Positions 20,301-27,431 of a stretch of 64,000 bases of DNA are shown piece by piece. The number at the start of each line of letters is the position of its first letter. The stretch's first letter is position 1. Made by a program: the position numbers and the translations under genes. The DNA is from Bradyrhizobium sp. NFR13 (GTDB taxonomy: Bacteria > Pseudomonadota > Alphaproteobacteria > Rhizobiales > Xanthobacteraceae): positions 992,001-1,056,000 of the forward strand of contig NZ_FOTP01000001.1 of assembly GCF_900114605.1 (NCBI RefSeq), written 5' to 3'. The notes beneath the pieces were generated by a model, which had not been told where the DNA came from, searched no databases, and was given only the letters and a program-made list of their open reading frames with translations.

Positions 20301-20507
20301 GGTGGAGAATTCCGCTCACCAATGGCGCTTGCGATCATTGGCGGGCTGATCTTCTCCACGGCGCTGTCGCTGCTGTTCGTGCCGGCAATGTTCATGATGA
20401 TGGACGATGTCGGACAATTGGCATGGCGCTTCGGGCGCAAGCTGCTGGCGTCGAGCGGCGAGGAAGACCCGCACAACGGTCAACCACCCGCCGTCCCGCA
20501 CAAATAG
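17397..20507 (+). CDS. RND family efflux pump inner-membrane subunit (HAE1/AcrB-like)
   Basis: 1036 residues, full length for a proton-driven tripartite pump with 12 membrane helices and two large periplasmic loops. The N-terminal SIRHPLPSIVFSIILLVLG is typical. The proton-relay Asp pair is present in VDDAIVEIEN (D401-D402), and the matching Lys in IVTKNAIMLVEF near residue 913. It forms an operon with adaptors on both sides. No TolC-type outer-membrane channel gene is nearby, so it probably uses one encoded elsewhere. Substrate is unknown. Confidence 0.95.
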   Translation: MAMNISAWSIRHPLPSIVFSIILLVLGWISFTKLAITRLPSADIPVISVAVSQFGAAPAELEAQVTKTIEDGVSGVEGVRHISSSITDGLSVTTVQFALETNTDRALNDVKDAVTRVRANLPQNVNEPLIQRVDVIGLPIVTYAAISPGKTPEQLSWFVDDVVKRALQGVRNVAQVERIGGVEREILVSLDPDRLQAAGLTAVDVSRRLRGTNVDLAGGRAEIGKNDQAIRTLAGAKTLNELAGTMISLPSGGEVRLEDLGTVTDTIADRRTFARFNGEPVVALGIKRSKGASDVVVAAAVQKRIDALKASYPDVDLKLIDTSVDFTKGNYEAAISTLFEGAALAVIVVFFFLRDLRATVIAAISLPLSIFPAFWAMDLLGFSLNLVSFLAITLSTGILVDDAIVEIENIVRHMRMGKSPYRAALEAADEIGLAVIAISLTIIAIFAPASFMSGIAGQFFKQFGITVSVQVFFSLLAARFVTPVLAAYFLKDHKHDDPPPGRILQAYNKLVTLSVKRYYVTVLFGLAVFALSIWSIQLLPQGFLPAQDTARSLLAMELPPGSQLAYTEKVTEDIVARLRKRPEVKSVFVDGGHVPPGTYEVRRAALIINYTPKSERDSAHTQRLLELDISKELESVPDIRYWFLDENGLRAISLVVTGTDSNIVANVASELATQMKRIPLISNVISETSLDRPELRVQPRADLAARLGVSTESLSETIRVATIGDVGPALAKFDAGDRLVPIRVQLEDTARADFQILEQLRVPLGGGRGGVPLSVVADIKLDQGPTSINRYDRERQATVAADLVGTAALGDALKKIYELPVMKSLPKNVSVKQSGDAESLNELADGFATAISAGLMMVYAVLVLLFGTFLQPITILFSLPLSIGGAILALLLTGKQLTTPVWIGILMLMGIVTKNAIMLVEFAVEAIREGKPREVAIIDAGMKRARPIVMTTVAMVAGMMPSALAFGAGGEFRSPMALAIIGGLIFSTALSLLFVPAMFMMMDDVGQLAWRFGRKLLASSGEEDPHNGQPPAVPHK

Positions 20508-20516
20508 GCAAATGCA

Positions 20517-21422
20517 ATGACCCTGTCCGTCGCCGCTTCCAAGCGAACCACCACATGGGCCAGATTGCTGGTCGCGTTGTCGCTATGCGTATTCACACAG
20601 CCGACTCTGGCTGCCGACGATCCCGCTGATGCCCCGAAGGGGGCTGCCGTAACCGTGCTGACTGCCGCGAAGTCCTGCTTCTCCGCCACGGTCGAGGTCT
20701 CCGGCATTCTGATCCCGCGCGAGGAAGTCTCGATCCGTCCGGATCGTCCGGGCCTCAAGGTCGCCGAGGTCATGGTCGATGCCGGCGAGAACGTCACAGC
20801 GGGCCAGATCCTCGCACGCCTGACGTCGCCCGAAGGCGGATCGGTTCAGGTTCAGGCGACGGTCGCAGGATTGGTCAGCGCCTCGTCCGCCGTGGTTGGA
20901 TCACTTGCATCGGCCAAGGGCGAGGCTCTTTTCAACATCATCGCACGGAGCGAGTTCGAATTCATCGGCCAGGTACCGACGCGCGACCTGCCGAAGCTCA
21001 AGATTGATCAGCCGGTCAAGGTCAAGGTCATCGGCGCGGGCGAGCTCGATGGCAAGGTCCGGCGCGTCGCCTCTACCGTTGAGCCCAATAGCCAGCTCGG
21101 CCAGGTCGTGATCTCGATCACCTCGGCCAGGCGGTTGATGAGCAATTCCTACGCGCGTGCCATCATCAAGACCGGCGAAAGCTGCGGCGTCTCGGTGCCG
21201 TTGACCGCCGTTCTCTACAGTGCCGGCGGCACCGTCGTGCAGGTGGTCCGGCGGCAGCGTATCGAGACGCGGCGCGTCGAGATCGGCCTGATGTCAGGCG
21301 GCCGCGTCGAAGTGCGTGAAGGTTTGAACGACGGCGATGTGATTGTCGCGCGCGCGGGCGCATTGCTGCGCGAAGGCGATCCGGTTCGTCCGGTGACGGC
21401 CAGTGCGGACGCCAACAAGTAA
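20517..21422 (+). CDS. RND efflux periplasmic adaptor (membrane fusion protein), second of two
   Basis: 301 residues with signal peptide (LLVALSLCVFTQPTLA) and the same compact plan as the adaptor at 16477: lipoyl half GLKVAEVMVDAGENVTAGQI, second half TVAGLVSASSAVVGS, then barrel and C-terminal domains. It retains the paired cysteines (Cys54 in AAKSCFSA, Cys223 in GESCGVSVP). It starts nine bases after the pump stop, in the same operon. Two different adaptors around one RND pump recall TriABC of Pseudomonas aeruginosa, where both are needed. It is convergent with the second pseudo-caspase gene. Confidence 0.87.
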   Translation: MTLSVAASKRTTTWARLLVALSLCVFTQPTLAADDPADAPKGAAVTVLTAAKSCFSATVEVSGILIPREEVSIRPDRPGLKVAEVMVDAGENVTAGQILARLTSPEGGSVQVQATVAGLVSASSAVVGSLASAKGEALFNIIARSEFEFIGQVPTRDLPKLKIDQPVKVKVIGAGELDGKVRRVASTVEPNSQLGQVVISITSARRLMSNSYARAIIKTGESCGVSVPLTAVLYSAGGTVVQVVRRQRIETRRVEIGLMSGGRVEVREGLNDGDVIVARAGALLREGDPVRPVTASADANK

Positions 21423-21450
21423 ACGCGACAGAAAAGCTTAGGTGCCGGGC

Positions 21451-22317
21451 TTAGCTGCCGGCTTTGGCCGTTGCGCTATCGCCGAGCTGGATGTCTTCGA
21501 CCAGCGACGACGACACGGCAGGAACCTGCTCACCGGCGGTTGCGCGGGTCACCGCAACGCGGGTGTTGGTGAAGACGGACTCGGCACTCGCCGGCTTGGC
21601 CTTCATGTTCTTCAGCAATTCGGTTGCGAGCAGGCTGTTCTGACCATCCACATCATCGGCAACCTTGCCCGGCGTCGCCGAGGTCAGGATCAGCGCATTC
21701 TCCGGCACGTCGATCGGCGCGAGACCACGTGAGTAACCACGGAAGCGACGCTCATAGGGATTGCGGCGGGACGCATCCAGCACGACCAGTTTGGCTTGGG
21801 CACCCTGCTCCTTCATGACATCGAGAACGGCCTCGACGCTCATGCCATCGCGGCGGATGTCACGCTCTTTCCAGATCGCGGCATCGACGGGGATCATGTA
21901 GCTCTGGCGGCCAACCTGGACGCCATAACCACCGAAATAGAGCATCACGACGGTTTCAGGCTTGATCTTGGCCTTCAGGCGCTCGACAGCGCGGATCATG
22001 TCATCGCGAGTGGCGTCTTCCACCACATCGACGTCGAAACCGTCGCGGCGGAGTGCGCTCGTCATGGCGCGTGCATCATTGATCGGCTGGCTCAGCGGCG
22101 CACCAGCGTCGGGGTAGTGACCATTGCCGATCACCAGCGCGATACGCGACGCCTTCGTCACGGGATTGATCGTCCCGGTCACCGTCGCCGCCTCTGCAGC
22201 TTCCAGCGCGCGCTTGTTCAGCGCGGCATTGGCGCCAAGCGCCAGCGAGACCAGACCGACAAAAGCTGCGGCCACAGTGATCGAGCGACGGGATACGCGA
22301 AACTGCCGTACGTTCAT
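21451..22317 (-). CDS. Secreted caspase-fold (peptidase C14) pseudoenzyme, second copy
   Basis: 288 residues from ATG 22317, which has AGGAA ahead; an ATG six codons earlier is less well supported. An N-terminal signal or anchor segment (VAAAFVGLVSLALGANA) is followed by a caspase-like domain (RIALVIGNGHYPDAGAPL). The catalytic His is Tyr131 (FGGYGVQ) and the catalytic Cys is Ser183 (VLDASRRNPY). It shares RQSYMIPVDA and the ASRRNP-ERRFR block with the protein at 13914-15422 but lacks its TPR tail. It ends 28 bases from the second adaptor and is convergent with the RND operon. Confidence 0.85.
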   Translation of the reverse strand: MNVRQFRVSRRSITVAAAFVGLVSLALGANAALNKRALEAAEAATVTGTINPVTKASRIALVIGNGHYPDAGAPLSQPINDARAMTSALRRDGFDVDVVEDATRDDMIRAVERLKAKIKPETVVMLYFGGYGVQVGRQSYMIPVDAAIWKERDIRRDGMSVEAVLDVMKEQGAQAKLVVLDASRRNPYERRFRGYSRGLAPIDVPENALILTSATPGKVADDVDGQNSLLATELLKNMKAKPASAESVFTNTRVAVTRATAGEQVPAVSSSLVEDIQLGDSATAKAGS

Positions 22318-22667
22318 AAGATCATTCCTGCTCATCGTTCACGCGCAACCGTGGGTCGCGCGAACGTCGAAATAGGTTTGAAGGGATGCCAAACCAATGA
22401 ATATCAAATGCGCTCAATTTGCGGCATCGCAGCAAACTGGTTGTTAACCCGCCGGGGCCATCCGGGCAACCGGTAAAGGCCGGGATTTAAGACAGGGTTA
22501 CTGACCGACCAAGCTAAGGTCTTGAACCGGCTTGTGCTTCACGCAATTGTAATCCCTTCCGATTCGTGCAATTTTTCAAAGGGTTGCAGGTGTCGGGAGA
22601 CGATTGCGCCGCGTCAATGGCGGGTGGTTTTCGACACGTGCGCAGGGGACGCACTGAAAGAAACCTC
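22318..22667. other. 350-base divergent intergenic region
   Basis: The region separates the second pseudo-caspase (minus) from the unrecognised gene at 22668 (plus) and must hold both promoters. It is more AT-rich in places than the coding DNA. I see no convincing promoter pair, operator or terminator. The downstream frame stays open through 22566-22667 but shows no coding character I trust. Confidence 0.4.
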
Positions 22668-24419
22668 ATGGGTGTGACTTATTTTGCCGGCGCCGCATAC
22701 CGCGCGCTGACAGCCAGCAAGGACGGCCCGTCGCTTTACGACCTCTGCGATCCCCTGTTTCACAAGCACACCTTTCATAAGCACTCGGGCGGCGACGCCC
22801 ATATCGTCAAGTTCTACAAAACCGCGCTCGGCAATGCCGCGCTCCGCCCGTTACTCTGCCGCGCCGGCCTGCCCGAGCTGCGCGATCCCGCCCGCTTCAA
22901 AGCCGTACAGCAGGCCCTGAGAGCGGCGCGCGACGACGAGACCCCTGACTGGGAAGCCATCGGCCGGCCCATCGCCGAGCTGCTCGACACGGTCACATTG
23001 AACCATCCGGCGCCGAAGCCCGTAACGGCTTCAGCGCAGGCACCGTCACTGGGCGAGATCGACGATGTCATCAAGGCCTGCGGCACGCATCTGCTGCGCT
23101 CGTTCGATCGCAACGGCTTCATTCCAACCTACGCGGCGTTCAACCTGATCGGCGATCCCGACATGCATGGCCGCGATTTCCTGATGGCGCTGACGGGCCT
23201 GAATTCGCGCGGCTACAAGAATTCGACTCTGCTGTTCACCCTCGCACGCATCTTCATCGCGCGCTCGCCGGCCGCAAAACTCATCAATCCGCCATGGACC
23301 GGAATTGCCGAACCGATGTGGGAGCCGGTGCAGATCCGGCATCGCTCGGCCTATTACGACGCGTTCTTCACCGAGGCGCTGCTCAGCTTCGGCGAAACCC
23401 GCCTGCCGTCGCCGGACCAGACGACATCCTCGCGCCGCGCCATCGATGCGATGGTTGAATTCTGCCTGGTCACCAGCCGCGAGGAAGTCCGCTCGCATGA
23501 CGGGACGCATGTGAACGTCATCACCGCGCTGGCGCCGCCGCCGCATCCGCGCTTCAGCCGCCTCTTCGCACAGATCAAGCAGGACCTCGGCTTCGGCATC
23601 TATGTGCCGGATTGCGACACCACCGCCTGCTCGTTCTCCGCAGCCACCCAGGCCGGCTCGACCGACCCGATCCTCGATCAGCCCCTGCTCGACTTCTATG
23701 CCGGTTATCAGGTCGGCAACGGCAGCAACGAGCCGATGGTTACTGTGTCCATCAACGACAACATCGATTATGACGGCGCCATCGTCACCTGGATCGACAA
23801 TCTCGCGGGGCAGCGGCCCTATGGCAACGATCTCGATCCGACGCTCAATCTCGACGTACTCGAAGTATCGTTCCGAAATCTGGTTCGCTGGAAAGTCATG
23901 GAGACGCCGAAGCGGCTGGAAACACTGCAGCGGATCATCGGCTTCCAGCGCCGCCTCGTGGCGTCCGGCGCCTTCACCAATCCGAAATCGCACATCTATT
24001 ATCTGCCGGAACTCTACAGCGCCTATTTCGGCCGATGCTACGCGGCTTTCCGTGAACTGCCGGCCAAGACACAGCAGACCATCGATACCGACGGCACGTT
24101 CGAGTTTATCCGCCTGCGTGTCCTCGCTTATGTGCAGGGCGAATTGATCGCACGTGAGATGAATACGTTCGATGCGGCACTCGCATTGATCGCGCTCGGA
24201 CATCTCGGCGGCGAGCTCGCATATTTCGCGCCTGCGCTGCGCTGCATCATCGCGGCAACAGGCGAAGGCGGTCGCAAGGGTCCATTCAAGGCCTATGAAT
24301 GGAACAAGATGAAAACGCCGACACGGATTCTCGTCGGCGGCCCCGAGGTAACCTCAGCCTTCGTGCTGATGGGTCTCGCGCTGGCGCGACGGAGAATGAT
24401 GAACGGCCACGCCGCATAG
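22668..24419 (+). CDS. Unrecognised conserved-looking protein, 583 residues
   Basis: I do not recognise this family. From ATG 22668 it begins MGVTYFAGAAYRALTASKDG. It has no signal peptide and no clear transmembrane segment until a mildly hydrophobic C-terminus (TSAFVLMGLALARRRM). It is rich in His near the N-terminus (HKHTFHKHSGGDAH) and has several aromatic, helix-like stretches (YLPELYSAYFGRCYAAF; LGHLGGELAYFAPALRC), which suggest an alpha-helical barrel. DCDTTACSFSAAT and VSINDNIDYDGAIVTWIDN are the most distinctive segments. The start could lie up to 34 codons further upstream. It stands alone between two divergent or unrelated units. Confidence 0.75.
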   Translation: MGVTYFAGAAYRALTASKDGPSLYDLCDPLFHKHTFHKHSGGDAHIVKFYKTALGNAALRPLLCRAGLPELRDPARFKAVQQALRAARDDETPDWEAIGRPIAELLDTVTLNHPAPKPVTASAQAPSLGEIDDVIKACGTHLLRSFDRNGFIPTYAAFNLIGDPDMHGRDFLMALTGLNSRGYKNSTLLFTLARIFIARSPAAKLINPPWTGIAEPMWEPVQIRHRSAYYDAFFTEALLSFGETRLPSPDQTTSSRRAIDAMVEFCLVTSREEVRSHDGTHVNVITALAPPPHPRFSRLFAQIKQDLGFGIYVPDCDTTACSFSAATQAGSTDPILDQPLLDFYAGYQVGNGSNEPMVTVSINDNIDYDGAIVTWIDNLAGQRPYGNDLDPTLNLDVLEVSFRNLVRWKVMETPKRLETLQRIIGFQRRLVASGAFTNPKSHIYYLPELYSAYFGRCYAAFRELPAKTQQTIDTDGTFEFIRLRVLAYVQGELIAREMNTFDAALALIALGHLGGELAYFAPALRCIIAATGEGGRKGPFKAYEWNKMKTPTRILVGGPEVTSAFVLMGLALARRRMMNGHAA

Positions 24420-24503
24420 TTCATCGCGCGAAGTTGAAGCTATGAAGGGGCGACCGCGCTGGCATGCGCGACGAAATGCCCGCACTGTCTCCGGATTGTC
24501 GTC

Positions 24504-25259
24504 ATGTTTTTGCAATCAAACGGTTCGATGCGCATGTTCCGCACCTTCTCTCTTTTTATCGCGATGCTTTGCATTCCCGCGCTGGCACAGGCCGCCGATG
24601 TGACCGGCGTGCCGAAGATCCGCGATGGCGACCAGATGACTATTGGCGCGACCCGCATCCGGCTCGCCGGCATCGATGCGCCAGGCCTCGACCAATTGTG
24701 CCTGAATGCCGATGGCGAGCGCTGGACCTGCGGTGTCACAGTACATGAAGCGCTGGTTGCACATGTCGGCGACAAAAGCTGGACCTGCCACGTGCTGCGG
24801 ACCGATCGCTTCGGTCGCTCGGTCGCCAGATGCGAGGTGGACGGCGAGGACATCGGCCAATGGATGGTGAAGAGCGGCTGGGCGCTCTCCTATGTGCGCT
24901 TCTCGCATGTCTATGATGCCGACGAGAAAGCCGCACGTGAGGCGAAGGCCGGACTTTGGGCCGGTGCGTTCTTTGCGCCCTGGGACTGGCGCGTGCGCAA
25001 CAAGAAGACCGCCATCCTCGGCGCAATCAAGCCGCCGGAGGACGCCTTGCCGATCCTCCTGGCCTCCGCATCGGGCCATGTCGCGCCATCCCCGGCCTGC
25101 CGGATCAAGGGCAATGTCAACCGCTCCGGCGTCTGCATCTATCACACGCCGGAAAGCCGCTGGTATGCCAAGATCAGCATGCGGATTGCTAAGGGAACAC
25201 GCTGGTTTTGTTCTAAAGAAGAGGCCGAAGCCGCCGGTTGCCGCGAGACCCGACGATGA
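24504..25259 (+). CDS. Secreted staphylococcal-nuclease-fold protein, catalytic Glu replaced
   Basis: 251 residues from ATG 24504; ATGs at 24528 and 24534 are equally possible and all give a signal peptide ending LCIPALAQA. The SNase/thermonuclease domain spans about 35-165, with the metal-binding RDGDQM, RIRLAGIDAP, and the second Arg in DRFGR. After IDAP the catalytic Glu of active nucleases (DAPE) is Gly61. A C-terminal Cys-containing segment (CRIKGNVNRSGVCIYHTPES) resembles the extension of rhizobial ExoI-like proteins. It was probably exported but may not cut DNA. The gene at 25313 follows 53 bases later. Confidence 0.78.
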   Translation: MFLQSNGSMRMFRTFSLFIAMLCIPALAQAADVTGVPKIRDGDQMTIGATRIRLAGIDAPGLDQLCLNADGERWTCGVTVHEALVAHVGDKSWTCHVLRTDRFGRSVARCEVDGEDIGQWMVKSGWALSYVRFSHVYDADEKAAREAKAGLWAGAFFAPWDWRVRNKKTAILGAIKPPEDALPILLASASGHVAPSPACRIKGNVNRSGVCIYHTPESRWYAKISMRIAKGTRWFCSKEEAEAAGCRETRR

Positions 25260-25312
25260 CATGGCGGCGCTGACGTGGCAGGTTCCCCGCTCAGATTCGA
25301 TCGAGCGGAACC

Positions 25313-26164
25313 TTGACTGACCTGCAGACGGATTTCAGTGCGCAAAAACAACGCCGCAGCCGGACATTCCGGGCGGTGCGACTGACGCTGCTCGCTTTGG
25401 TCATCTATGGCGGCATCGCCTATCTGTTGCTCCCGGAACTCTGGACGCATTACGAGCACCAGAAGAGCCTTTCCGGATTGCCGATGACGACGATGACCGC
25501 GCAGGGCATCCCGGGCGATCCCATCAATGTCGGCCTGATCGGTGACAAGAAGGACGTGCTGTGCGCGATGCATGCTGCCGGCTGGTATCCCGCGGATCCG
25601 GTAACCTTGCGCTCATCCCTCGAGATTGTCGGCAGCGTCTTGCTCGACCGACCCTATCGCGAAGCACCGGTGAGCCCGCTGGTTTATCTCGGCCGCCGCG
25701 AGGATCTCGCTTTCGAGAAGCCGGTCGGCAACAGCGCTGATCATCGCCACCACATCCGGCTCTGGAAGGTCCTCGACAAGGGACAGGAAGATCGCCCGGT
25801 CTGGCTCGGCGATGCGACTTTCGATCGCAGCGTCGGGATCAGCAAATACACCGGCGCGATCACGCATCACATCGCTGCCGATATCGACGCCGAGCGCGCG
25901 GTGCTCGCGGGCGACCTCGAAAAGGCCGGCATGGTCGAGGCCAAATATCAGGTCACCGGAATCGGCCCAACCGTCGCCGGGCACAATGGCGGCGGCGACC
26001 TGTACTACACTGATGGCGAAGTCTGGATCCTGCGGCTGGTGGTGGCTTGCGCCAAACACGACGGCCCTCCCGAGACGATCCCGAGCCCGGCGGCGACCGA
26101 GATCAAGGACCAGATCTTCCAGGCCATCGCGAATGTGATCGGGCGTGATGTACTGACTCACTAA
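25313..26164 (+). CDS. Membrane-anchored LssY C-terminal domain protein
   Basis: 283 residues from a TTG at 25313, preceded by GAGCGGAA. One N-terminal membrane helix (LTLLALVIYGGIAYLLLPEL) is followed by a periplasmic domain with HHIRLWKV, VWLGDATFD, GISKYTGAITHHI and the following ADIDAERAVLAGDL segment. This is the pattern of the LssY C-terminal domain. In LssY of Legionella that domain is attached to a PAP2/DedA-type enzyme; here it stands alone. It may be co-transcribed with the nuclease-fold gene. Function is unknown. Confidence 0.68.
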   Translation: MTDLQTDFSAQKQRRSRTFRAVRLTLLALVIYGGIAYLLLPELWTHYEHQKSLSGLPMTTMTAQGIPGDPINVGLIGDKKDVLCAMHAAGWYPADPVTLRSSLEIVGSVLLDRPYREAPVSPLVYLGRREDLAFEKPVGNSADHRHHIRLWKVLDKGQEDRPVWLGDATFDRSVGISKYTGAITHHIAADIDAERAVLAGDLEKAGMVEAKYQVTGIGPTVAGHNGGGDLYYTDGEVWILRLVVACAKHDGPPETIPSPAATEIKDQIFQAIANVIGRDVLTH

Positions 26165-26250
26165 GCAGTCAAATTCAAACCACTTCACACGCGCTTTGAT
26201 TTCGCGCTGCGCCATGGCACCATGGCCGAAAATACCAACAAGGATTGAAA

Positions 26251-27429
26251 ATGGTCGTTCGTGCAGGTCGTGAATTTCTCGCCATCCCCGGCCCCACCAC
26301 GATGCCAGACGAAGTATTGCGGGCGATGCATCGTCCGCCGCTGGATATCTATTCCAAGGAAATGGTGCAGCTCACATTCGGGCTGCTGCGCGATATCGGC
26401 ACGTTGTTCGCCACCAAAGGCAACACCTATATGTACATCGCCAACGGGCACGGTGCCTGGGAAGCGACGCTCACCAATGTACTGTCGCGGGGCGACAAGA
26501 TCCTGGTGCTGGAAAGCGGGCGTTTCGCGGTCGGCTGGGGCCATGCGGCGCGCGCCATGGGCGTCGAGGTACAGAGCCTGAAGGGGGATTGGAATCGCGC
26601 CATCCGCCCTGCCGAAGTTGAAGCAACGTTGCGACAGGACACCAGGCACGAGATCAAGGCCGTGCTCGCGGTGCAGATCGACACGGCATCGGGTGCGTTC
26701 AACGATATCGAAGCGATCGGCAAGGCGATCAAGGCCGCCGGCCATCCCGCGCTGTTCATGGTCGACACCGTCGCGTCGCTCGGCTGCATGCCATTCGAAA
26801 TGGATGCATGGGGCATCGATGTCGCCATGTCCGGCTCACAGAAGGGCCTGATGACACCGCCCGGCCTCGGCTATGTCGCGGCGAATGATCGTGCGCGCGA
26901 AATCCACAAGACTGCCAATCTGCGCACGCCCTATTGGGACTGGACCGAGCGCGACGGCGACGAGCACTACCGGAAACATTCGGGCACCGCGCCGGTGCAC
27001 CTGATGTTCGCACAGCGTCAGGCCATCGACATGCTGTTCGACGAAAAGCTCGTCAATGTGTTCCAGCGCCATCGATTGCTGGCGGAAGCCGTCCGCCGCG
27101 CCGTTGCCGTATGGGCCGATGGTGGCGTGCTGAGCTTCAACATCACCGAACCGAAGGAACGCGGCAACACCGTCACGACGGTGAAGATGGATAACCCGAC
27201 GCCGCTGCTCGATTACTGCCGCGACAAATGCGGCGTCATTCTCGGCGTCGGCATCGGCGACCTGCACGGAAAAGCATTCCGCATTGCGCATATGGGCCAT
27301 GTCAACGCGCCCATGATCCTCGGAACGCTCGGCGTGATCGAGATGGGACTGCAGGCGCTTGGCATTCCGCACGGAAAGGGCGGCGTCACGGCGGCGGTCA
27401 ACTTCCTTGGCGAGAGCGTCGCGGCCTGA
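26251..27429 (+). CDS. Class V PLP aminotransferase, serine/alanine-glyoxylate type
   Basis: 392 residues. It starts at ATG 26251 with AAGGA ahead; a TTG two codons upstream is less likely. The N-terminal FLAIPGPTTMPDEVLRAM and the PLP-lysine segment SGSQKGLMTPPGLGYV are typical of serine-glyoxylate or alanine-glyoxylate aminotransferases, which make glycine from glyoxylate. VDTVASLG carries the PLP-contacting Asp. No other serine-cycle gene is adjacent, so the amino donor cannot be fixed. It is convergent with an MFS gene two bases away. Confidence 0.88.
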   Translation: MVVRAGREFLAIPGPTTMPDEVLRAMHRPPLDIYSKEMVQLTFGLLRDIGTLFATKGNTYMYIANGHGAWEATLTNVLSRGDKILVLESGRFAVGWGHAARAMGVEVQSLKGDWNRAIRPAEVEATLRQDTRHEIKAVLAVQIDTASGAFNDIEAIGKAIKAAGHPALFMVDTVASLGCMPFEMDAWGIDVAMSGSQKGLMTPPGLGYVAANDRAREIHKTANLRTPYWDWTERDGDEHYRKHSGTAPVHLMFAQRQAIDMLFDEKLVNVFQRHRLLAEAVRRAVAVWADGGVLSFNITEPKERGNTVTTVKMDNPTPLLDYCRDKCGVILGVGIGDLHGKAFRIAHMGHVNAPMILGTLGVIEMGLQALGIPHGKGGVTAAVNFLGESVAA

Positions 27430-27431
27430 CG

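Noticed and set aside
23046-24203. A 385-codon minus-strand frame inside the 583-residue gene
   Set aside because: The plus-strand frame has the better ribosome site, third-position GC pattern and protein-like composition.
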